From contig NC_049995.1 of the NCBI RefSeq assembly GCF_000003815.2, positions 17,642,356 through 17,706,355 on the forward strand: a DNA stretch of 64,000 nucleotides, read 5' to 3'. The stretch is from Branchiostoma floridae (Eukaryota > Chordata > Leptocardii > Amphioxiformes > Branchiostomatidae). Shown here piece after piece: positions 55,345-64,000 of this stretch. Below the pieces are notes generated by a model, which saw only the letters and a program-made list of their open reading frames with translations, did not search any database and was not told the DNA's origin. Each line of letters begins with the position of its first letter. Positions within the stretch are counted from its first letter, which is position 1. The translations under genes were made by a program, and so were the position numbers.

Positions 55345-55440
55345 AAGATGCAGATACAGAACAGCCATGACTTCAAGTACCATAGCTACAGACCTAGGAT
55401 TGATGTGTTAAAAAAATTCGTATTTTCCCAGAAGTAACAA
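55345..55440 (+). mobile_element. LINE fragment
   Basis: AGCCATGACTTCAAGTACCA and ACAGACCTAGGATTGATGTG, with TCGTATTTTCCCAGAAGTA, match the coding end of the LINE at 45,405. Confidence 0.65.
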
Positions 55441-55550
55441 ATAAAGCACAAAGACAATCTCCTGATGTTTTCCACGTAAAAAATCCACCCATTGAAGATC
55501 TTTATAATTACAGGCGTGCACAAAAGATAGACCAAAACAGTTAACCACGA

Positions 55551-56552
55551 CGCAATCAAAGATATTTACCTTAGTACTTGATAACTGTGCTTCCGATGCA
55601 CGACTTTCCCAGATCCGGATGTTGCTGTTTGAAGTACCTCAGCTTCCATCTTTGTCCCAATATGTTATTATTGCAGGCAGGCAAAGCCATCTCCTGCACC
55701 GATTACTTCACAGTTTTGAAGTTAGCCCTCAAAACATCCTTGTAACGTCGTGTATTACCTTATCAAAGTGTGAGCGATGTACTTGTCGCATTTCCTAATA
55801 AATCAATCAAAGGGAACAGACTGTTATCTTGAAGGTGAAGGTTTTTTCCTCGCGTTAGAAAGCTTTGTTACAATTTGCTTTGAATTCATATTTTCCTTGA
55901 AACGCTTCAAACGTTTTGTTGATGCTTTGGTGTTTTGTCGGTAATTGAAGTCTTTCTTGAAAATCGCCCCAAACGTTAAGATTAACATATTTTCTCTATC
56001 ATATTTCATAAAATCATCACCTAACTTTTGCACATCTATCTGCAAGCGTAACAAATTGCGCCGCAATCAAAGATATTTACCTTAGTACTTCATAACTGTG
56101 CTTCCGATGCACGACTTTCCCAGATCCAGATGTTACTGTTTGAAGTACCTCAGCTTCCATCTTTATCCCAATGTGTTATTATTGTGGGCAGGCAAAGCCA
56201 TCTCCAGCACCGATTACTTCACAGTTTTGAAGTTAGCCCTCAAAACACCCTTGTAACGTCGTGTCTTACCTTATCAAAGTGTGAGCGATGTACTTGTCGC
56301 ATTTCCTAATAAATCAATCAAAGGGAACAGACTGTTATCTTGAAGGTGAAGGTTTTTCCTCGCGTTAGAAAGCTTTGTTACAATTTGCTTTGAATTCATA
56401 TTTTCCTTGAAACACTTCAAACGTTTTGTTGATGCTTTGATGTTTTGTCGGTCATTGAAGTCTTTCTTGAAAATCGCCCCAAACGTTAAGAATAACATAT
56501 TTTCTCTATCATATTTCATAAAATCATCACCTAACCTTTGCACATCTATCTA
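55551..56552. repeat. 511-bp tandem duplication
   Basis: Two adjacent copies (55,551-56,050 and 56,062-56,552), each starting CGCAATCAAAGATATTTACC, differ at only a few per cent of positions. A minus-strand frame (FMKYDRENML, FKENMNSKQIVTKLSNARK) is shared, but its differences between copies are mostly residue-changing, so coding is doubtful. Confidence 0.9.
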
Positions 56553-56871
56553 CCCAGAGAAGATGCCCCTACTGCGCTTGATGATAACAAATTTCACTCC
56601 AGGGATAATACGAATTTTTGAACTCATCAATCCTGGCTTGGTAACTCTGGTGTTTGAAGCCATGGCTCATCTGAAGTTACCTGAAACGCCAGACCGTCTC
56701 CAAAACCATATCCAGTTGTTTGCCGCGCATTCTAAAGTACTTTTCTCCATTGTTTTAAGATTCGTTCATCTCTTTATTTCTCAGTTGGTTAGTCGCAATG
56801 GAAGCTTTCCTTACAGAGGATGTTCTAATGACTGATCATTCTTTAAACGTCGTTCGACACACACAATAAGG

Positions 56872-57111
56872 CCCCCTTTCCACTAGGACGGCGATCGTGC
56901 TGCGCTCTCACTGCGACCTAAATAGCATATGTGAAAACTTCGCTTTCACACTGGGTATATCATACAAAACGTAAAAGTGTGATTGAGAAGACAACAAAAC
57001 ACACAAAGTGTAACAAGATTCGTTTATTTTCGATACAATTCGTTGAACGATGTGTCAAATTGTAGGTCGCAGAGAGAGCGCGGCGAGAGCGCCGTCCTAG
57101 TGGAAAGGGGG
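56872..57111. mobile_element. MITE with GCCCCCTTTCCACTAGGACG ends
   Basis: Inverted ends GCCCCCTTTCCACTAGGACG and CGTCCTAGTGGAAAGGGGGT, with ATAAG on both sides. The interior contains AGAAGACAACAAAACACACA, the core shared with the 40,340 family. Confidence 0.85.
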
Positions 57112-57649
57112 TATAAGCAATGCCGAAAAGGGTGAAGACATCAAAGTGCTGTGGTATCAGTGGCTGACCTCATCATGGCTCTTTCGCTTATTAACCCCAT
57201 CCAGACTGGGGAGGGGGGGGGGGTGAGTGTACCCGCCAACTTTGACGTCGTATAGCTCCCAAATGGCTTGTTTCAGTTTCAGTTTCAGCTTGTGCTTAGA
57301 ACAACCAAACTTAGGGACTTTTCCTAGAACATTGTTGGCAACAATTTACAAAAAAGAAATAGATTAAGTTTATGACTTTTCGTGTTGCCATGGCAACGGG
57401 TTTCTGAAAGGCATATTTTGCAAAACTCACCAATTTTGGTTAAAACAATGGGAATTTTATATAAGAAGAAGCAATGGTGAAATGGGTGAAGACATGAAAT
57501 GATTGTGGCCCCAGCGACTGATCTCATCAGGGCATCCGGTGTTCAAATACGATGAACAGGACGTCCGTGACGTACGTGCAGTGTACATCAAACACACGGT
57601 AATCACAATTCCTGACTCCTCTCAGGGATACACGCCAAACATGGATCCG
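57112..57649. other. No gene seen; one X-box-like site
   Basis: Intergenic. GTTGCCATGGCAAC at 57,384-57,397 is a perfect palindrome matching the RFX X-box consensus. A poly(G) run lies near 57,212. Confidence 0.4.
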
Positions 57650-57800
57650 TTAAGGTGGTATCTCACTGCACTTGCGGCACCGGTGCGGCACTGCTGCGTT
57701 ATTTTCGCCGATTTTTTATAATTCAGATCTTGCGTAATACGTAAAATTATGACTTAGAAGACAACAAAATACACAAAACGTAAGAAACTCCGTTCTTTAT
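57650..57800. mobile_element. Truncated MITE of the 40,340 family
   Basis: TTAAGGTGGTATCTCACTGC and CGGTGCGGCACTGC, followed by the inverted core AGAAGACAACAAAATACACA. The second end is missing. Confidence 0.75.
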
Positions 57801-58654
57801 CCGCAAGAACTGATCGCATCAGTACATCCGATGTACAGTACGATTGCATCAATACACTGATCGCATCAGTACATCCGATGTTTTATGGTAAACAGGCCAT
57901 CAGTCCTGACTCACGCGCAGTGTACATCAAACCAAGGAGGTTAAAGACTCTTTATTTAACCTCCTTGATCAAACACACGGCAATAAACACTTGCTCACTC
58001 CTCTCCAGGATACACACCAAATATGGATCCGTTACCCACAGAGAGACAAGGACGTACACCAGATATGTTAGTGATGAGCTATTTCCTGATCGAGTTAAAC
58101 CAGCATTCTTCCTGAAAGATGTCTTGTATTGAACATGTAACACACCCATTTATGGCCACGATGAAAATATTAATAGGAGAAATGAATCTGCAACTCTGTC
58201 AAGTTGACGTTCTGAATTGATTGGTCATCAGTATTGATGCCGAAAAAAGGCGACAGTGGTCGGTGGTTGAATTATTCCCAAATCACTGATTATCTATCCC
58301 TCACCCCTCTCTTCTCTCTCTCCTCTTTCTTTCTCTCACTCCCATATCTCTCTATTTCTCTCTTTCTCCTCCCCATCTCTCTCTTCCCTCTATCTCTTTC
58401 TCTTTCCTGACGCACGTGCATTGTCCCTGAAATTCACGGAGATGTCACTTCCTCACCCAGTCAAGGACTTATACCAAATATGGCTCTTCCACGCACACAG
58501 ACAGGATGTTGTTAGTTATGAACTTTCCTGGCCGGTTTGATCCAGGATCCTTCCTGCAGGATATTCTGTTTACAGGTAACAACTCAATTCATGGGCATGA
58601 TGAAATTATAGAGAGTGTAGCACCTACTCTTTTCCATAAGTGTGGTGGGTTCTA
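57801..58654. other. Intergenic with small repeats
   Basis: A hairpin CAAGGAGGTTAAA / TTTAACCTCCTTG lies at 57,932-57,966. A (CT)n-rich tract lies at 58,300-58,410. ACTGATCGCATCAGTACATC is duplicated near 57,810 and 57,856. No gene was identified. Confidence 0.5.
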
Positions 58655-58865
58655 TAACGTGCATGGGTGTGGCTCTCCCCGAACAAGGGACCTCAATTTA
58701 ACGTCTTATCCGAGGGACGGCCCTAGCCGAAGATGGGTACTCATTTTCCACCTGAGTGAAGTGAGGAAAGCCGTGTAAAGTGCCTTTTCTAAGGGCACAA
58801 GATCGGTGACACGGCAGGATTGGAACTAGGGACCTCTTTGTCCGATTACGCCACAAGATCCCACT
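58655..58865 (-). mobile_element. tRNA-derived SINE
   Basis: On the minus strand it carries GATCTTGTGCCCTTAGAAAA and GGCACTTTACACGG, as in the copies at 24,641 and 50,735, with a degraded tRNA-like head (GGTCCCTAGTTCCAATCC). Confidence 0.7.
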
Positions 58866-60059
58866 TTTAATAGTACATCATTATGAATCAAAGAACCACT
58901 TTGTTTACAGATGTCATTACGATATACCACAACTTTCGAATATTTACGGAAGAACAGAAAGTCGCTTTTTCTTAAAGTTGCTGAACCCACAAATTGTAGA
59001 AGAATTAAAGCCTGTCTAGATATAGCCGACAGATTCTAGTAGACTACTTTTACAGTACGGTTAAACACTGTTGATGTCACATGTATGTCCTGTTTGTTTG
59101 TGTTATGTACCTGCAATTAGCCCCCGGTCATGATCTTTCTCGTATAAACATGGGAGCTCATCTGTGTTGGCTGTTATCATGGTACATGAACTTGCAAAAG
59201 ATCTTTCTCGTATGAACATGGAAGCTCATCTGTGTTTGTTGTTATCATAGTACAATGCTTAACTTTTTTTCAACACAAAGGTATACACGGATCAAATAAT
59301 CTTTTATCCTAAACTCCAAGCAGATCCTACGATGGCATTAGATAGTACCAAACTGGACAAGGAGTGTAGTCAGATATTACGAGGTGTCTATTTGCCATGT
59401 AGCCCCGGTAGCAAAACACACTCCAGCTTCACTCTTCTGCCAGTATTTGATACTATTTTATGCTACCGTAGGATCTGCTTGGAGATTACGTTTAGCCCCC
59501 TCGCAGTCAAACTGATTTACTGGACGCACAAAGGTTTGTAAACCAATACTCCTAAGAGAAGGTAGAAACATCGCTTCGAGATAAGAAAACAAGATATAAT
59601 TTGGACACGAAGACAGAATCAGATTCGATCCCTTCGTAGCCAGCGTTGACTCAAAAACCAAATTACCAACATAGATACATTTTTAGAGTAATAGGGTTAA
59701 CTTTGAACAAACACGACACTTCATTCTGTTAGTAATCATAAACATTTAACTCCTAATCGTGTTAATAGCCTCTGTCTGTCGCCTACGCAGCAGTGTCAGT
59801 CTTCACATAGCTATAACCTAGTTAGGAACGAATCAAAGAAAATAATTGACCTGAAAAAAAGCAAATTCTGTACAGTTATGCTTGGCGCAAGTTTAGAAAA
59901 GGCCTTTATACTTGCCTACCTACCTACGCACACACGTAATGAAATTTTAAATGATAGGATTCTGTCAAGAGGATATCATTATTCCCATTTATGAAATCAG
60001 GCTTTTAGTCGAGGTCTAGTAACAAAAGAACATGACACAGTAATACTCCATCGAGCATT
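58866..60059. repeat. Intergenic with one small tandem duplication
   Basis: CTTTCTCGTATAAACATGGG and GCTCATCTGTGTTGGCTGTT, about 59,131-59,195, repeat at about 59,198-59,262. No gene was identified. Confidence 0.5.
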
Positions 60060-60975
60060 GACCACAAGTATTTTCATTTTGGAGCTTTGATGGTACAACT
60101 TATTATAAAAATCATCAGCACGATAAAATAATGCAAGTACTCCAGCAAGAATTGACCCTCAAGCACCTTCACTTTGGGACTTTGATGGAAGAACCAATTA
60201 TAGAAGCATTGACCCTCAAGCACCTTTACTTTGGGACTTTGTTGGTACAACCGATTATACAATCAATGTAACATAAGCACCATACAGTAAATTCTAGTAC
60301 TCCAGAGCATTGACCCCCAAGTACTTTAATTTTGGAACTTTGATGGTACAACTAATCACAGAATTGATGAGACATAATCACCGTATAGTAAATACTAGTA
60401 CTCCAGTGGACATTGACCCCAAAGTACTTTAATTTTGGAACTTTGATGGTACAACTAATTATAGAATCAATGAGACATAATCACCATATAGTAAATACTA
60501 GTACTCCAGTAGTCATCGACCCCAAAGTACTTTAATTTTGGAACTTTGATGGTACAACTAATTATACAATCAATGAAACGTAAGCACCATACAGTAAATT
60601 CTAGTACTCCAGGGGCATTGACCCCCCAAGTACTTTAATTTTGGAGCTTTGATGGCACAACTAATTATAGCATCAATGAAACATAATCACCATACAGTAA
60701 ATTCTAGTACTCCAGAGCATTGACCCCCCAAGTACTTTCATTTTGGAACTTTGATGGTACAACTAATCACAAAATTAATGAAACATAAGCACCATACAGT
60801 AAATTCTAGTACTCCAGGGGCATTGACCCCCAAGTACTTTAATTTTGGAACTTTGATGGTACAACTAATTATAGAATCAATGAGACATAATCACCATGTA
60901 GTAAATACTAGTACTCCAGTGGACATTGACCCTCACACGTCTTTATTTTGCGATTGGAACTTGTTGGAACAATAA
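60060..60975. repeat. About 102-bp tandem repeat, 7-8 copies
   Basis: Units contain AATTCTAGTACTCCAG, CATTGACCCCCAAGTACTTT and TGGAACTTTGATGGTACAAC. CTCCAG recurs at about 60,301, 60,403, 60,506, 60,608, 60,711, 60,811 and 60,914. The leftmost copies are more diverged. Confidence 0.9.
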
Positions 60976-60988
60976 TCATAGAACCGAT

Positions 60989-61190
60989 CAGTAACGATAC
61001 AGTAATAATCCTACGAGCATTGACCCCCAAGCACCTTTCAGTAACGATACAGTAATAATCCTACGAGCATTGACCCCCAAGCACCTTTCAGTAACGATAC
61101 AGTAATAATCCTACGAGCATTGACCCCCAAGCACCTTTCAGTAACGATACAGTAATAATCCTACGAGCATTGACCCCAAAGCACCTACTT
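60989..61190. repeat. 50-bp tandem repeat, 4 copies
   Basis: CAGTAACGATACAGTAATAA at 60,989, 61,039, 61,089 and 61,139, with GCATTGACCCCCAAGCACCT. It is a derivative of the preceding 102-bp unit. Confidence 0.9.
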
Positions 61191-61348
61191 TGGGACTTTG
61201 ATGGTAAACTAATTATAAGAAGTGCACTTAGTGTGCTGTTTCTTCTTCTTGCGCCAAGGCCAGTTTAAAGGCCTTTCTTGTGAGAAGTAGTAATTTGTTG
61301 GGCACATTGGGCGTTGTATATTGAAGTCAACAGCTTTAATCACGTCTA
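61191..61348. other. No feature recognised
   Basis: Short spacer between repeat regions. Confidence 0.4.
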
Positions 61349-61686
61349 ATGTATATGTCACAGGGGAGATTGGAATCTAGATGAGTGCGGGATTCTCCTA
61401 GGGAATTCCAAGCTCCTCTAGGCGAAATTAGAATTCTAATCTCTCCTAAGGTAATCTAGAATTCTCATAGGAAAGATTGGAATTGCAATCAACCCCAGGA
61501 GAGATTGGAATTTTACTAGAACTCTACAGGAACTTTAACTTTTCCTCTGAATTCTCCTGGGAGAGATTGAAATTCTACCAGGAAAATCTTTGATTTTATC
61601 AAGATTGGCCTTAAAATTTCAAACCATACAACAAAGGATGTAATGTGATGTATTCTAAAAATTCAAATCTCCCCTGTGATATACAT
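61349..61686. mobile_element. Fold-back element with CACAGGGGAGATT ends
   Basis: CACAGGGGAGATT at the left and AATCTCCCCTGTG at the right, with ATGTATAT and ATATACAT just outside. The interior is built of GGAGATTGGAATT-like words on both strands. Confidence 0.75.
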
Positions 61687-62774
61687 ATTCATCTACCTCA
61701 TAACTTATATGAAGCAAACACGTACTGCATGCCCGAATAATCCATTTACCCACCTTGTATCCATCTGCATTATATAAGGCAGTACCCAATGAGGTGCCGT
61801 TGAAGCCACTCGAACTCAAGACGTTTGATGTTTTTTTAAAGACATGGGGGCGAGCAAGAAGTCACCTCGTCATCACATAACACTTCAAGTGCTGGGGATG
61901 GAGCAGCTGGAGTGGACAGCTTCTTAAAGTGGTAGGTTTGAAATATCCTGGTCTGAAATACCTTTCTTTTATTCCATAGGTGAATCTCAAGTGTAATTTT
62001 TGCCTTCTGGTGAGTGGTAGGATTTATATTGCTTTGGGTTTAGAACATAGAAAGAAACGAAACGTTTTTTTTTTCAAGGCTGTACACCCCCACGCTGTCT
62101 TGGAATGGCATATCCGTTATGTAACGGTTTGTAGCAATTTGGTGCAGCAACCTTTATATGGGCATGGCTGTTATACGTAGTGTTCTGAGAATGAGCAATT
62201 GTATATAAGTGAGTCTGTGTAGCTAGCTTGTTCAGAACAGCGAAGGACGTGGAGCATCCATCATAGGTGAGTTCTTCTTCTTTTAATGAGTTGATGATGG
62301 TAGATTTTAGTGGTTGGATGAGCATTACTTTCAGCTGCACAGAAATATGCCAACGGTATTGCACTGGACGTAGCGACGGATATGTGATGGCTAAAGTTCC
62401 TCGTTTTGTTCACAAGCAGAGATTTTTGGTCCTGTCTTACAAATAGGTTGGCTCAAATTCATGTAAAATATCAACATTTCCATTGTAACGAAATTCGTTC
62501 ATATGCATTTGTATCATTTTGGTCCTTTCCGTTGTTTTCGCTATTGGATAGTCTCGTAACCTGACAACTACGATATATAAGCTCTCTATTTGTAATTGTA
62601 GTACGAACAGGAAAATGAGTGTATTAGAGGGGATTGAGGGACCAAGAAATGGTATACAGGTTGGCCATTTCGCTTCCCCATTAGAAGGTGTATCGTTAAG
62701 GTTTTCTTACACGGTTTTCCGCTAAAAGTAGTTCTAGACGGCCGCACCAAAGGTGTAACTGCGGATATGTGATA
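61687..62774. other. No feature recognised
   Basis: Intergenic sequence with only short frames. Confidence 0.4.
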
Positions 62775-62782
62775 GTATAAAG

Positions 62783-63132
62783 CAGGTCTCTAGCCAGCGT
62801 CCGTTTTTCCGTCAATTGACGGAAATTTGCTGCGTCTGACGGAAAAATTTTAAAACCAATCCGTCAAAAATCCTTGGTGGAAGCTACAGGCGGCTTGGTG
62901 ACGCCGTCCACGGCTGTAAAAGCCACACACTGTTTGTTTTGCTATTGTTATGATTGTTGACAATGTGTGTCGGTGCCCTTTTGCATGCGATAATCTCATT
63001 AAAACCCGTTTTTCAAGGTCTCAATGGCAACATTTACAACTTTGAAGTGTCATAGGGCAAACGAATTTTCGCGGTTTTCACGACGATTGGAATTGGCTGA
63101 CGGAAAAAAATTTCGAGCTGGCTAGAGCCCTG
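62783..63132. mobile_element. hAT-type MITE, second copy
   Basis: A 350-bp inverse-orientation copy of the element at 2,484-2,822. Ends CAGGTCTCTAGCCAGC and GCTGGCTAGAGCCCTG; a perfect 8-bp target duplication GTATAAAG lies at 62,775-62,782 and 63,133-63,140. Confidence 0.9.
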
Positions 63133-63174
63133 GTATAAAGGGCTACGTGCGTCACGTTTCATCCTTACTCAGGT

Positions 63175-63530
63175 GGATAATGAGTACTCGTGTAAATGTT
63201 CGTATCATATGATAACATTATATAGTTTGATTATTTCCCCGGTGGTGGAGAGGAAGCTAGAAGGCAAACTTCATGGTACCGGTACTTTCACGAGTATGCT
63301 GAGGGTCGTGCTTAACAAGTCATGGAAACAACATCCTACTAAAGAACAATTGAATGGCAAGACTCCTGCCATATCAACCATCATCAGGGAGCGTAGGACC
63401 AGATTTGCCGGTCATTGTTTTAGGAACAAAGCAGAGCTTGCTAGTGAACTCATACTGTGGAAGACGGGTATATACGGGAGATGAGAAAGAGGATACTGCA
63501 TAGTGTAAGAGAGCTAAGGAGAAGTGACTC
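63175..63530 (+). mobile_element. RTE-like LINE 3' fragment
   Basis: The plus-strand frame reads FTSMLRVVLNKSWKQHPTKE, IIRERRTRFAGHCFRNKAEL and SELILWKTG, the characteristic C-terminal end of endonuclease-reverse transcriptase LINE proteins. 5'-truncated. Confidence 0.8.
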
Positions 63531-63688
63531 TGCAGGTATATAAAATGTCGTTTAAAGTGTTTTTTTTCTAGAGGCAACAAGATCTGTAGCATGCCAAAAT
63601 GTGAACCCGACGTTATCCCACACGACTACACGTCAAGCGTGGCATGTAATAGCAATCATTTGTTCTACCCTGTGTTGTAGACTACCTA

Positions 63689-64000
63689 CGAGGGGCGGTC
63701 AATAAGTAATGGCCCTGACCCATTTTCCATAGCAGGAGATTAATAAAACTTGGCACAGTTATTAGTCTTTCTCTTCATAGGAACCACTCAGAGTTATGCA
63801 TTTCTCCCATAGTTTGATGCAGTTCTGGAAACCGTTTTTGTAGGACAACCCAGGTTGGTCGTCCAACAGATGCCTCATTACTGGGAGCTGATTCCACAGA
63901 CTTTCGGCCATGTTTGAATTCAGGATGCCAGCGTTTTACAAGGTCATATGATGGGGCATCATCACCATAAGTTTTTTTTTTTATTTCTTCAAAATCTCCT
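63689..64000 (-). mobile_element. Mariner element, second copy, cut by window end
   Basis: Starts CGAGGGGCGGTCAATAAGTA after TA at 63,687. In inverse orientation it carries the same C-terminal scrap and N-terminal DNA-binding region as 50,135-50,712, so it has the same internal deletion. The other end lies beyond the window. Confidence 0.85.

Noticed and set aside
55824..56543. Duplicated minus-strand frame of 80-89 residues
   Set aside because: Shared only because the 511-bp segment is duplicated; differences are mostly residue-changing and no splice context is evident.

Overview
The window is animal nuclear DNA with spliced genes, GT-AG introns, tRNA-derived SINEs, non-LTR retrotransposon remnants and very many short inverted-repeat DNA transposons (MITEs). 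The CARD/DEATH/NB-ARC gene, the mixture of repeats and the compact bilaterian gene set suggest an invertebrate deuterostome, most likely amphioxus (Branchiostoma). That assignment is inference: nothing in the sequence names the species.

Layout. (1) 1-8,581, plus strand: the 3' half of an SLC22A18-like major facilitator gene, six exons seen; earlier exons lie left of the window. (2) 11,196-18,957, minus strand, convergent with it: a five-exon gene that I assembled with every splice phase agreeing. It encodes a predicted 1,383-residue protein with the order CARD - DEATH - hydrophobic (transmembrane-like) segment - NB-ARC ATPase - long helical C-terminus, an Apaf-1/RAIDD-like innate-immunity or apoptosis regulator. 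(3) 21,492-32,560, minus strand: a complete 12-exon CHID1 (chitinase domain-containing protein 1), 399 residues. (4) 33-64 kb: mostly repeats, with one small minus-strand exon at 42,232-42,420 encoding a proline-rich, single-span membrane microprotein. No other gene was recognised there.

The most unusual pattern is that tandem repeats in the SLC22A18-like and CHID1 genes are built on exon-intron junctions. One exon acceptor has become 13 copies of a 105-bp unit, one donor 6 copies of a 75-bp unit, another donor about 30 copies of a 68-bp unit, and a fourth 4 copies of a 41-bp unit. Further partial copies exist of exons 1, 5, 9 and 12 of CHID1 and of an internal and the last exon of the transporter gene. 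The CARD/NB-ARC gene between them shows none of this.

The rest is a rich mobile-element record. It includes hAT-type MITEs with perfect 8-bp target duplications, a Mutator-like MITE, an internally deleted mariner that keeps its DNA-binding domain, nested insertions with an empty-site control, CR1/RTE-like LINE tails, three copies of one tRNA-derived SINE, and a hammerhead-like motif at the edge of an inverted repeat.
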